Assembly (NCBI RefSeq): GCF_000819745.1
Contig: NZ_CDDA01000003.1
Coordinates: 1-64,000, forward strand
Direction: 5' to 3'
DNA from: Aeromonas bestiarum
GTDB taxonomy: Bacteria > Pseudomonadota > Gammaproteobacteria > Enterobacterales > Aeromonadaceae
DNA length: 64,000 nucleotides
Shown here: piece by piece, positions 37,275 through 47,563 of the stretch
Layout of the letters: each line of letters opens with the position of its first letter
Position numbering within the stretch: the stretch's first letter is position 1
Made by a program: the position numbers and the translations under genes
The notes under the pieces: generated by a model
The model's input: the letters and a program-made list of their open reading frames with translations, nothing else
Database searches by the model: none
Told to the model about the DNA's origin: nothing

Positions 37275-37541
37275 CGGGCCAGGCAGGGTATAGACAGAGG
37301 CACTCGGATGGCATTCCCCCCGTTTCGGTCCCTGTCTGTGCTGCATCCGTGGCCACCTGACGCTGGCCACGGCAATCGTTTTTCCCCTTGTGCCATCAGG
37401 CTTGCAGCCGACAGGTTAGTGACCACTTCTGCCCGTGGTACAGCTGTACGCTGAGATTTTTTTGCACTTGCAGTTGAAACTTTCATAAAATAGGACTGGT
37501 TAGACCTCTTTACAGGCTTTGAATCGAATAGGGATCGGTAG

Positions 37542-38261
37542 ATGAAAGTTGTCGATTTTCTGAAGCGCAAGCGCGAAATTCTGGCGCAGCACCCCTTTGA
37601 GCTCAAGGATTGGCTCTCTCCGGCGATCCGCGACTACTGGCGTGAGTTTCAGCAAAAGGCACACCTCCACCCTCTGCTGGGTCGTGTGCTGGACCTGCAA
37701 GCTGACAGCCAGTCCGTGCAGCGGCAAGCGGGCTCGGCGCAGGTTGCCAACGGCCAGCCTCTGCAGGCTGATGAGCCGGCGGTTGAGCTCAATGGTGAGG
37801 CTGCGGCCCTGTTTGCCACTCTGCAGCCCAGCATAGGCGCCGAGACCCACGTGGGTGAATGGCTGCTGGTGAGCCAGCAGATGATCAATGAGTTTGCCGC
37901 CGTGACCGGTGACAATCAGTGGATCCACACCAACCCTGAGCGTGCCGCTGCCGAGTCGCCGTTCAAGACCACCATAGCCCATGGTTTTCTGACCCTGGCG
38001 CTGCTGCCACGGCTGACGGGCAGCATCAACGAGGCGACGCCCGAGTTTCCGAACGCCCGCATGGTGGTGAACTTCGGGCTGGACCAGGTGCGTTTCCCGT
38101 ATCCTATCAAGGTGGACAGCAACATTCGCGCGCGCACCAAGCTGCTGCGGGTGACCCCCATCAAGGGCGGTCTTGAGCTGCTCAAGGAGATCAAGGTCGA
38201 GATCGAAGGCATTCGTCGTCCCGGCTGCGTCATTGAATCAGTCACCCGGATCTACTTCTGA
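37542..38261 (+). CDS. MaoC-like (R)-specific hydratase family protein
   Basis: A 239-aa protein. The C-terminal half is a MaoC/hot-dog domain (from about residue 105): FAAVTGDNQWIHTNPERA holds the active-site Asp and His, followed by AHGFLTLALLP. The NodN/MaoC-like family includes enoyl-CoA hydratases. The N-terminal 100 residues look like an extra helical segment (VVDFLKRKREILAQHPFEL) often seen in such proteins near lipid or PHA genes. The substrate and partners are not indicated by its neighbours. A strong terminator follows. Confidence 0.86.
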   Translation: MKVVDFLKRKREILAQHPFELKDWLSPAIRDYWREFQQKAHLHPLLGRVLDLQADSQSVQRQAGSAQVANGQPLQADEPAVELNGEAAALFATLQPSIGAETHVGEWLLVSQQMINEFAAVTGDNQWIHTNPERAAAESPFKTTIAHGFLTLALLPRLTGSINEATPEFPNARMVVNFGLDQVRFPYPIKVDSNIRARTKLLRVTPIKGGLELLKEIKVEIEGIRRPGCVIESVTRIYF

Positions 38262-38300
38262 TGTCGTGACGGCCGTCACCCTGTGGCATAAATCGCATTG

Positions 38301-38338
38301 AAACAAAACAGGCTCACCTCGGTGAGCCTGTTTTGTTT
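38301..38338 (+). terminator. Terminator after the MaoC-like gene
   Basis: A perfect 18-bp stem with a 2-base loop and an AAACAAAACA/TGTTTTGTTT outer part lies between convergent genes. Confidence 0.9.
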
Positions 38339-38399
38339 ATGGCGTTATGGTGCTTGTTTGTGGCTCAGTCATTCGCCCGTGAATGGCTTGCCCTGCTGA

Positions 38400-39398
38400 C
38401 TAGAAGCTGGCCCCCAGGCTTATCAGATGACGCCACTCTTTGTCTGATAAGGGTGTCTGAACGCCTTGATAGTCCAATCTGGAGTCTTCCCAATCGAGCT
38501 CGCTCGACCAGGAGAGGCGCAGGTGATCGTTGAAGTAGTAGCGCATCCCCAGGCTACCTTTTACGGCCTGCTCCCGGGTGATGTAGGGTGAGGGCTGGTC
38601 CAGATAGCGCTTGTAGGTGCCCTTGCTGAACAGCTCCAGTTGCTCTGACCAGAGCGCAACGGGTTGGCGGTAGTCCCAACCAAGGCCCATCATGGGATAG
38701 TTGATGATCCTGTCGTTGAAAATATCGGGGATGATGAAGTCGTCCCAATAACCCGGCCGGAAGTAGGAACGCTCCAGTCCGGCCTGGCTGATCAGCTCCA
38801 GCCGTCGCCGCTTGTCGTTCCAGAACCGGTAACCAGGTCCGGTCACATAGCCCATATCCATGTATTCGGGGTCCAGCATCTGGTATTCAAAGTCGACGGC
38901 TGAGCGCAGAAACCAGCGCTGGTCGAAGAAGAAGTCCAGCATGGGCTTGAGCCGATACTCATGGCTGTTGGTGACGTTGTTGGCCGTCTCGTAGATGTAC
39001 TCCCCATCCAGCGTATAGCGCCAGTCGAGGTTGGCCACTTCGGTAGAGGCCTTCAGATTGACGTTGTTGGTCTGCTTGTCGTTGTGTTTCAGCTTCACGT
39101 TCAGGTCGCTGCTGCCGGTCCACAGCCAGGCTTTCTTGTCATCCGGCGTGAGGGCGAGCAGGGTAATGCCGGTCTTCACCGTCGGTCTTGGCTTGTCCTG
39201 CTTCTCGATACGCCAGCGTTTGACCGCCTTGCGCTTGACCGTCACCGGCGAGCTGTAGGGCAGCGCTATGCGTACCTGTTCATCCGTGATCTCCTCTATG
39301 GTGCCGGTCAGCCGGTCACCGTTGTCCATCCAGAGGATGTCGGCCAGCGCCATCGGGCTGAGCAACAGGGAGAGCAAGCACCAGAAGCGGTATCTCAT
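38400..39398 (-). CDS. DUF481 outer membrane protein, YdiY-like
   Basis: A 332-aa predicted outer membrane barrel. The signal peptide ends ALA before DILWMDNGDRLTG, which is the family N-terminal module. From about residue 95 on, aromatic-rich beta strands (WRYTLDGEYIYET, RWFLRSAVDFEY) run to a C-terminal Phe, as in BAM substrates. E. coli YdiY is the best-known relative and has no settled function. AAGGA precedes the start. It is followed upstream, on the same strand, by the L,D-transpeptidase 30 bases away. Confidence 0.85.
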   Translation of the reverse strand: MRYRFWCLLSLLLSPMALADILWMDNGDRLTGTIEEITDEQVRIALPYSSPVTVKRKAVKRWRIEKQDKPRPTVKTGITLLALTPDDKKAWLWTGSSDLNVKLKHNDKQTNNVNLKASTEVANLDWRYTLDGEYIYETANNVTNSHEYRLKPMLDFFFDQRWFLRSAVDFEYQMLDPEYMDMGYVTGPGYRFWNDKRRRLELISQAGLERSYFRPGYWDDFIIPDIFNDRIINYPMMGLGWDYRQPVALWSEQLELFSKGTYKRYLDQPSPYITREQAVKGSLGMRYYFNDHLRLSWSSELDWEDSRLDYQGVQTPLSDKEWRHLISLGASF

Positions 39399-39428
39399 GG
39401 AAAGTCCTTCATGCACACAGGGTTGCCG

Positions 39429-40346
39429 TTAGCCGCTGACGGGGCGTGGAATGCCGTTCTTATTGTTCAGCACGGCAGCCACCTTGTCACCGTCGATCTC
39501 GGACGCTGCGATAAAGGCCTCTACCTCGGGTGAGAGGATCAGGGGGGCGCCCTGCTCCAGTTCCAGTTCGGTGCGAGAGAGGGGGGAGTGGACCTCCAGC
39601 CAGTGGCGGCCATCGGGCTCGCTGGCGGTCTTGACCGGCTGGTTGATCACCCGTACCTGAGTGCCGAGGGGAACTATGTTGAACAGGGCCTCGATATCAT
39701 CGGGGCGCAGGCGAATACAGCCCGCGCTGACCCGCAGGCCGACGCCAAACTCCTTGTTGGTGCCGTGAATGAGGTAGTCCTGCTTGCCGTAACCCAGGCG
39801 CATGGCGAACTTGCCGAGGGGATTGTCCGGGCCTGGCGGCACCACCGCGGGCAGGGTGATCCCCTTCTGCTCCAGCCAGGATTTGCGCACCATGGGGCCG
39901 GGTACCCAGGTCGGGTTGGGATTCTTGGCGATCACGGTCGTGGTCATCTCAGGGGTTTCCCGCCCTATGTCGCCAATGCCGATGGGCAAGACGATCACCT
40001 CATTTTTTCCCTTGGGGAAGTAGTAGAGACGCAGTTCGGGCAGGTTGATGACAATGCCTTCTCTTGGCACATCCGGCAGCAGCATCTGGGTCGGCAGGGT
40101 CAAGCTGGTGCCAGGTTTGGGTAAATAGGGGTCAACCCCGGGATTTGCCTCGAGCAGTGCCAAAAAACCAATCTGGGTGTGCTTGCCGATCAGTTCAAGG
40201 TGTTCGTCCGGCTGGACTATGTAGTCCTCCAGCTCGCCAATCAAACGGCTGCCTGCCGGTGGCAAGGGATAGGTCGTGGCCCAGGTTGGCGCGCTCCAGA
40301 GGCTGGCTGTCATCAGCAGCAGTGAGACGATTCGTGCATTGAACAT
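39429..40346 (-). CDS. L,D-transpeptidase, ErfK/YbiS/YcfS family
   Basis: A 305-aa periplasmic murein cross-linker or Lpp-anchoring enzyme. A signal peptide (ending WATTYPLPP) is followed by a LysM-type repeat (EDYIVQPDEHLELIGKHTQI) and the YkuD domain. The catalytic motif HGTNKEFGVGLRVSAGCIRL near residue 205 has the Ser-x-Gly-Cys nucleophile. Family members in E. coli attach Lpp to peptidoglycan, and an Lpp ending in Lys is encoded at 33452. AGGAAG precedes the start at 40346. Confidence 0.92.
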   Translation of the reverse strand: MFNARIVSLLLMTASLWSAPTWATTYPLPPAGSRLIGELEDYIVQPDEHLELIGKHTQIGFLALLEANPGVDPYLPKPGTSLTLPTQMLLPDVPREGIVINLPELRLYYFPKGKNEVIVLPIGIGDIGRETPEMTTTVIAKNPNPTWVPGPMVRKSWLEQKGITLPAVVPPGPDNPLGKFAMRLGYGKQDYLIHGTNKEFGVGLRVSAGCIRLRPDDIEALFNIVPLGTQVRVINQPVKTASEPDGRHWLEVHSPLSRTELELEQGAPLILSPEVEAFIAASEIDGDKVAAVLNNKNGIPRPVSG

Positions 40347-40771
40347 GGTACTTCCTGTCAAATGGCGTGAGGGCCGGTCACTGCCCGCCCTGAAAAAAGA
40401 GGTGAAATTGTTAACCAATCCACTCCTGATTACCAGCCCGCCCCACAAGGGCTACAGAGGAGTCTCGTTTAGAAAAAAGCCCCTTTTGACGACTTCCCAC
40501 ACCTTTTTAGTACAGTGCCGGATAACCTTGGATGAACACTGCCCATGATGGGATATACCGCAACCCGAGCAGGCCTGTTGCAGGGGGGTATCACAGTCGC
40601 CAGGCTGCCTATGGGACTGGATCTTGGGCCTGCGCCAAAGAGTCGTCGACGTGCCATGTGCAGGCCCACGGTAAAAACTGTGTTCCCTGCCTGTTTTATA
40701 GGCAGTCGTTTGATCTTTAAAGAGATTCAGGTTGATTTACCTGACCGGGTTCGGTAAGAATGAAGCCCTGT
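40347..40771. other. Intergenic region before tRNA-Ser
   Basis: A 425-base gap. It holds the upstream region of the L,D-transpeptidase, a short hairpin (CTGCC...GGCAG, 40688-40704) and the tRNA-Ser promoter near 40732-40760. Nothing else is supported. Confidence 0.5.
40732..40760 (+). promoter_or_regulatory. Promoter of tRNA-Ser
   Basis: TTGATT and TAAGAA are spaced by 17 bases, 12 bases before the mature tRNA start. The region before the start is GC-rich, as in stringently controlled promoters. Confidence 0.5.
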
Positions 40772-40861
40772 GGAGAGATGCCGGAGTGGCCGAACGGGAT
40801 TGACTCGAAATCAATTGTGGTAGCAATACCACCCAGGGTTCGAATCCCTGTCTCTCCGCCA
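40772..40861 (+). tRNA. tRNA-Ser (anticodon CGA)
   Basis: A 90-base class II tRNA. Acceptor arms GGAGAGA and TCTCTCC pair, the discriminator is G and CCA is encoded. The anticodon stem TTGA/TCAA frames the loop CTCGAAA, giving anticodon CGA. The long variable arm (TGTGGTAGCAATACCACC) and the TTCGAAT T-loop confirm Ser. Confidence 0.96.
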
Positions 40862-40893
40862 TATTCCTTGTCTGGCTCATGTCGACAAGCTGC

Positions 40894-40931
40894 AGAAGAC
40901 CCGCAACGCGCCCGCCTTGCGGGTTTTTTGT
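40894..40931 (+). terminator. Terminator after tRNA-Ser
   Basis: CCCGCAA pairs with TTGCGGG across a 12-base loop and is followed by six T, 40 bases after the tRNA. Confidence 0.75.
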
Positions 40932-41145
40932 TGCCTGAAATCAATGGTTATGGCACGCAGGCCCACCGCAGCGCGCCTTCATGGAGTGGATCCCCAGACA
41001 CAGGCGGCATCTTGCTCAAGCTGCAGGGGGCAGGCCAGGCCCGTTTGTGGCAGGCCCGCCATCGTTGGCAACGAGAGCATGGACGAGCCCCTGTTACAAA
41101 TAGCTACCTTGGCGAGTGTGGGGATAGCGCCAGCCCCGGAGCGGG

Positions 41146-42057
41146 TCAATCTGCACTGTTGGTACTGGTTGCTGCTTCTGTTACCAGTGCAAGGAAGGCG
41201 CGTATGGCGGGGGTGATGCTGTGCTGGCGAGTAAGAAAGACGGTGCTGCCGGCCTCGAGCGGCTCAAGGGGCTGGCAGACCAGATCCGAGAGCTGGCTGG
41301 CTGAGCGGGCGAGGCCCGCGCTGACGATGGCCCAGCCCAGCCGATGGCGCACCGCACTCACCAGGTGGAACAGGGAGTCTGTCTCCAGCACCACCTTGAG
41401 CGGGATCCCCGCTCGCTCGGCGGCAAGATCCAGGTATCTGCGAAACTGCATGGAGCGGCTTGGCAGTACCAGGGGTCTGTGTTGCAGGCTGGCCAGGGTC
41501 ATGGGCTCGGAGGAGGGGAGGGGCTCTGCCGCGCCGCGGTTCATCAACACTGCCATCCGGTTGTGACCCTGAGGGTAAACGTGAAAGGCGCGCCTGCCAG
41601 GTTCGCCCGGGGGCTCGTCAAACCCCAGACCTATGTCGCACTGGTGCAGCGCCAGCTGTGACAGCAGGGCCTCATTGCTCAGCACCGACAGACGGATGAC
41701 GATATCGGGGTAGCGCTGCTTGCACCTGGCGATGAGCGGCATTATGTCGACATTGGATTGGGGCACTATGCCGATGCGCAAGGTGCCAGACAACTCGCCG
41801 TGAAACAGCGCCAGCTCCTGCTTGAGCGCCTCCTGTTCCAGCAGCATCCGCTCGGCGTACTGGCGCACCAGCTCGCCCGCTTCGGTGAGAGCGACGAACT
41901 GGCTGGTGCGCACCACCAGATCCGTGCCCAGGTTTTTCTCCAGCGCCGTGATGCTGGCCGACAGGGTCGGCTGGGTGATGTGGCAGGCTTTGGCGGCCTT
42001 GGCAAAATGCCGATGCTTGGCCAGTTCGTGAAAATAGTGCAGTTGCTTGATGTTCAT
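41146..42057 (-). CDS. LysR family transcriptional regulator
   Basis: A 303-aa LTTR. The N-terminal winged HTH is clear (MNIKQLHYFHELAKHRHFAK, then ACHITQPTLSASITALEKNL). The C-terminal effector domain begins near residue 90 (GTLRIGIVPQ). It is divergent from fdhD and the molybdopterin oxidoreductase, separated by 132 bases that contain inverted repeats, so control of that operon is likely. The effector is not known. Confidence 0.92.
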   Translation of the reverse strand: MNIKQLHYFHELAKHRHFAKAAKACHITQPTLSASITALEKNLGTDLVVRTSQFVALTEAGELVRQYAERMLLEQEALKQELALFHGELSGTLRIGIVPQSNVDIMPLIARCKQRYPDIVIRLSVLSNEALLSQLALHQCDIGLGFDEPPGEPGRRAFHVYPQGHNRMAVLMNRGAAEPLPSSEPMTLASLQHRPLVLPSRSMQFRRYLDLAAERAGIPLKVVLETDSLFHLVSAVRHRLGWAIVSAGLARSASQLSDLVCQPLEPLEAGSTVFLTRQHSITPAIRAFLALVTEAATSTNSAD

Positions 42058-42103
42058 CGCGATCTTGCGAGGCGTCTGGCGGGGTGATAGTTAAAATTAA
42101 TCA

Positions 42104-42138
42104 ATTGAAAATTCATCGTCAATAGAGGGATTCTATTG
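42104..42138. promoter_or_regulatory. Inverted repeats between the LysR gene and fdhD
   Basis: CAATAGAGGGATTCTATTG (42120-42138) has perfect 7-base arms. It overlaps ATTGA-N10-TCAAT (42104-42123). Either could be the LysR-type binding site for the divergent promoters. Confidence 0.5.
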
Positions 42139-42189
42139 GGAGATAGATTTAATTCATTGGTTTTGCACTGCCGGGCTCTCTAAACTTGA

Positions 42190-43012
42190 ATGCAGTTTGC
42201 ATTTTTAGGCCAACCCTTCATGCCTGCGCCCTGCTTAGTCGGCACCCCTGCCAATCCACCTGCCTCGCCTTCGCTCGATCATCTGGTGGAGGAGGTGGCG
42301 GTCTCCATCAATATCAATGGCATCAACCATGCGGTGATGATGGCGACCCCGGACGATCTCGACGATTTTGCCATCGGATTTCTGTTCTGCGAGTCGATCA
42401 TCGGGCACAACCACGATGTGCACGATATTCGGGTATCCCCCGCTGAACATGGCTTTGTGCTGGATGTTACCATCGCCAACCGCTGTCTGGCGCGGCTACA
42501 GCTGCGTCGGCGCAGGCTGACCGGTGCGACCGGTTGCGGCATCTGCGGGGTGGAGGCGGTCGAGCAGGCATTTCCCGCTCTTCGGCCATTGTCGATGACT
42601 CTGCCCCTTGATGTTACGCTGTTGGCCGAACTGCGGCCGCAAATCGCCCAGTGGCAGCTCAAGGGGCAACACTCCGGCGCCCTGCATGCGGCGCTGGCGC
42701 TGGATGAGCAGGGGCAGATCCTCCACTGCCGCGAAGATATAGGGCGTCACAATGCCCTCGACAAGCTGATCGGCCTCTTGCTGCGCCAGAAACTCCCCTG
42801 CGACACCCTGGTGGTGACCAGCCGCTGCGGCAGTGAGCTGGTGCAAAAAGCGGCGCTGTTCGGCGCTCGTCACCTCGTCTGCCTGGCGTCACCCAGCCAG
42901 TTGGCGGTCAGGTTGGCCCTCAAATACAACCTCAACGTCATCCATATTCCCAAGTTTGATGCCCCGGTCAGCTACTCCAGCTATCGCCCGGCGGATCCCA
43001 TCGGAGAGTGCC

Positions 43013-43026
<14 letters not shown>
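42190..43026 (+). CDS. fdhD: Formate dehydrogenase sulfurtransferase FdhD
   Basis: A 278-aa accessory protein that moves sulfur from IscS to the molybdenum cofactor of formate dehydrogenase-type enzymes. The conserved Cys pair is in GCGICGVEAVEQA near residue 115. DDFAIGFLFCESII (near 58) and HREDIGRHNALDK-like LHCREDIGRHNALDKLIG (near 180) are family hallmarks. The gene overlaps the following oxidoreductase by 14 bases, so the two are co-translated and FdhD probably sulfurates that enzyme. The start could also be ATG at 42220. Confidence 0.94.
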
Positions 43027-45301
<2,275 letters not shown>

Positions 45302-45310
45302 ACAAGGCCC

Positions 45311-45368
45311 TGGTTTGACATACCAGCTGCTCGGTCAGGCAACCCTGTTCGCGTTGCTGGCCATAGAG
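45311..45368 (-). pseudogene. Decayed copy of the GNAT gene 3' end
   Basis: On the minus strand this stretch matches the last 25 codons of the GNAT gene at 27242-27700: 49 of 58 aligned bases are the same, around CTCTATG(G/A)CCAGCA and GCGAACAGGGTT. In translation LYGQQREQGCLTEQLVCQT faces LYDQQREQGYQIELLVRQT. The frame then drifts and no upstream part of the gene is present. It lies between the oxidoreductase stop and the tRNA-Thr terminator. Confidence 0.65.
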
Positions 45369-45437
45369 GAAAATGAAGGGGCTCGTACGGCGGGGCATGT
45401 CCATACCGACCAGTACGATGCAAGCCTGAGAGTCGTA

Positions 45438-45478
45438 CAAACAACAACGCCGCATAAGATATGCGGCGTTGTTGTTTG
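45438..45478 (-). terminator. Terminator after tRNA-Thr (bidirectional hairpin)
   Basis: An 18-bp perfect stem (CAAACAACAACGCCGCAT / its complement) with a 5-base loop lies eight bases past the tRNA-Thr 3' end. It may also serve the convergent oxidoreductase operon. Confidence 0.85.
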
Positions 45479-45485
45479 CGAGATC

Positions 45486-45561
45486 TGGTGCCGGTAAGAG
45501 GAGTCGAACCCCCGACCTTCGCATTACGAATGCGCTGCTCTACCAACTGAGCTATACCGGC
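45486..45561 (-). tRNA. tRNA-Thr (anticodon CGU)
   Basis: A 76-base tRNA on the minus strand. Acceptor GCCGGTA pairs with TACCGGC, the discriminator is A and CCA is encoded. The anticodon arm GCGCATTCGTAATGCG has loop TTCGTAA, giving anticodon CGU. D-arm AGCTCAGTTGGTAGAGC and T-arm GGGGGTTCGACTCC are canonical. Confidence 0.97.
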
Positions 45562-45646
45562 GTGGCACTAGATTCCCGAAAACAGTGGGGCAAGTCAATG
45601 AGCTGACATCAATTTTATGAGTGAGCTCATGGAGTTACGGGCAATG

Positions 45647-46387
45647 TTAGAGGTTGGCAAACTCCGGAATATGGGCGCGGCCGCGGCTTTCGAGAAAATC
45701 GAGCAGGGCGCGGGGAGATCGCGCCAGGATCCGCTCTTCTGGGAAGCCGGCCTCGGTTACCAGCCGGTGGCAGTGCTCGAAATCCCCCAGGCTGAAGGCC
45801 ACGTGGGAGTCGGAGCCGAAAGTGAGATAGGCACCCAGATCGCGCGCCGCTTCGACGATGGCGCGGCAGTTGCTCTCGCTACCCGGACGGGAATGGCTGA
45901 AGGAGGAGTTGTTGAGCTCCAGCGCCACTCGGTATTCGGCGGCGGCCTTGACCACGGCCTGGATGTCGATGGGGAAGGCTGGGTTGCCCGGGTGGCTTAT
46001 CATGTCGACCCGACCGCTCCTGATGGCGTTGATCATGGCCTGGGTATGGGTTGCCTGATCGCAGGGGGGAAATACAGGTTCGTGGAAGCCCGCCATTATC
46101 ATGTCGAGCCGAGACTCATAGCGCTCGGGGAAGTCGATTTCACCGTCGATATTTTTGATGTTGGCTTCGATGCCACGCAGTATGCCGACCCCGTCGACCA
46201 CCCGTGGCAGCACATGCAGATTGACGAAGTGCCAGAAGTGGGGGGCATCGGCCATGTCGGGGCCGTGATCCGTGGTGGCAAACAGCTTGATCCCCTTCGC
46301 CCTGGCGATGGGCAGATAGTCGTGAATGGTGCTGTAAGCGTGGGTGCTGGCGACGGTATGGGTGTGGGTATCGACCGTATACTTCAT
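45647..46387 (-). CDS. PHP-domain phosphatase, YcdX-like
   Basis: A 246-aa PHP metal-dependent phosphatase. The N-terminal [15 protein letters not shown] (residues 6-20) and TTDHGPDM (38-45) hold the first metal-site His and Asp; GIEANI near 75, HEP near 103, SHPGNP near 133 and GSDSH near 194 provide the remaining ligands of the trinuclear centre. E. coli YcdX is the close relative and is linked to swarming. The start at 46387, with GGGAGAAG upstream, is preferred over a frame reaching 46420. Confidence 0.92.
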   Translation of the reverse strand: MKYTVDTHTHTVASTHAYSTIHDYLPIARAKGIKLFATTDHGPDMADAPHFWHFVNLHVLPRVVDGVGILRGIEANIKNIDGEIDFPERYESRLDMIMAGFHEPVFPPCDQATHTQAMINAIRSGRVDMISHPGNPAFPIDIQAVVKAAAEYRVALELNNSSFSHSRPGSESNCRAIVEAARDLGAYLTFGSDSHVAFSLGDFEHCHRLVTEAGFPEERILARSPRALLDFLESRGRAHIPEFANL

Positions 46388-46587
46388 CTTCTCTCCCCTT
46401 CTGGCGTGAGGCGCCAGCATAGCAAAGGCGGCGGGTCGAGACCATGTTGTGGCTTGTCATACTTTGTCACAAATTGCGGGGGCGTTGACAAAGTTTGAAC
46501 ACGCTTGGCCGCCATGATGGATGAATCGATGAAAGCCTGAACTCGCATCGATGGGTTGGATCAGGATGGTGCAACCTCTTTTCCCCG

Positions 46588-46614
46588 CCGTCGCTCCCTG
46601 CGACGGTTTTTTTT
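46588..46614 (+). terminator. Orphan plus-strand terminator
   Basis: CCGTCGC pairs with GCGACGG around a 5-base loop, with eight T following. No annotated plus-strand gene ends here; the nearest genes point away from or begin after it. Confidence 0.75.
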
Positions 46615-46804
46615 GCTTTTTTGCCCGCGCATCGTCACCAACACCAACAGGGCAAAAAAATGCCCAACTAGCATGGAGCAGGTTGGGCGAGACTTAATGT
46701 TTAATTGCAGTGGCATAGATATAGAGTGTTGTTTGTCAGCTAAGTTCCCGCCTTGTTCTCCATTTTTTAGCAAAAACATTCCACTAACACCTGTTCACAT
46801 TCTC

Positions 46805-46849
46805 TTGACATAAAAGGTTGTGAAACGTACTTTTTAAACATTCGTTTAA
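46805..46849 (+). promoter_or_regulatory. psrA promoter and PsrA-type operator
   Basis: TTGACA (46805-46810) is followed 17 bases later by TACTTT (46828-46833). TTAAACATTCGTTTAA (46834-46849) is a palindrome that fits the PsrA site (AAAC-N4-GTTT) and lies 12 bases before the start codon, where binding would block transcription. Confidence 0.65.
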
Positions 46850-46861
46850 GTGAGGTGTCCT

Positions 46862-47515
46862 GTGAGTAAAATCGATACCAAAAACCGTATTCTCGATGCC
46901 GCCGAGGTGTTGTTTGCCGAACGGGGGTTCGCCGATACCTCTTTGCGTCTGATCACCAGCGAGGCCGACGTCAACCTGGCGTCGGTCAACTACCACTTCG
47001 GTTCCAAGAAGGAGCTGATCCAGGCGGTGCTCGATCGCTACCTGAGCCTGTTCATGCCCGAGCTGGATGCGCGCCTGAATACCCTGATGGAGCAGGAGCA
47101 GCTGACTCTGCTGCAAGTGTTCGAGAGCTTCGTCGATCCCCTGATGAAGCTGGTGGCGGTGCGCACCAATGGTCCCGCCATCTTCATGCAGCTGCTGGGG
47201 CGTGGCTACATCGACAGCCAGGGCCACCTGCGCCGCTTCATCACGGCTCACTATGGCCCCATTTTGCTGCGGATCACCCAGGCGATCTCCAAGGCCAATC
47301 CGTCTCTGTCACCGGCGGATCTGTTCTGGCGGCTGCACTTCACCCTGGGCACTGTCGTGTTCACCATGGCCTCCGCCGATGCGCTACGCGACATCGCCCT
47401 GGCCGACTTTGGCCAGCAGCTCGATGTGGAAGGGCTGGTGCGCAACGTAATTCCTTATCTGGCGTCCGGTGTCGGGGCGCCCGTGGAGTCGACCAGGCTC
47501 TCCCTGGCCGTGTAA
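46862..47515 (+). CDS. psrA: TetR family regulator PsrA
   Basis: A 217-aa TetR-type repressor. The HTH is RILDAAEVLFAERGFADTSL through VNLASVNYHFGSKKELIQAV, nearly the same as PsrA of Pseudomonas. The C-terminal ligand domain (from about residue 60) keeps IFMQLLGR and DLFWRLHFTLG. PsrA senses long-chain fatty acids or acyl-CoA and controls beta-oxidation; fadE follows 48 bases downstream. A PsrA-type palindrome covers its promoter, consistent with autorepression. Start is GTG at 46862 with GAGGTG upstream. Confidence 0.9.
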   Translation: MSKIDTKNRILDAAEVLFAERGFADTSLRLITSEADVNLASVNYHFGSKKELIQAVLDRYLSLFMPELDARLNTLMEQEQLTLLQVFESFVDPLMKLVAVRTNGPAIFMQLLGRGYIDSQGHLRRFITAHYGPILLRITQAISKANPSLSPADLFWRLHFTLGTVVFTMASADALRDIALADFGQQLDVEGLVRNVIPYLASGVGAPVESTRLSLAV

Positions 47516-47563
47516 CAACCAACAATAAATCAACGGAAACAGTGAAATAGAAGGAACTTGAGT

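Larger units (their letters stand above)
46388..46861. other. Intergenic region between the YcdX gene and psrA
   Basis: A 474-base gap between divergent genes. It holds an orphan plus-strand terminator (46588-46614), a small GGGCA...TGCCC hairpin near 46650, and the psrA promoter with a PsrA-type operator (46805-46849). The stretch 46440-46614 has no ORF and could be a small RNA. Confidence 0.5.
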
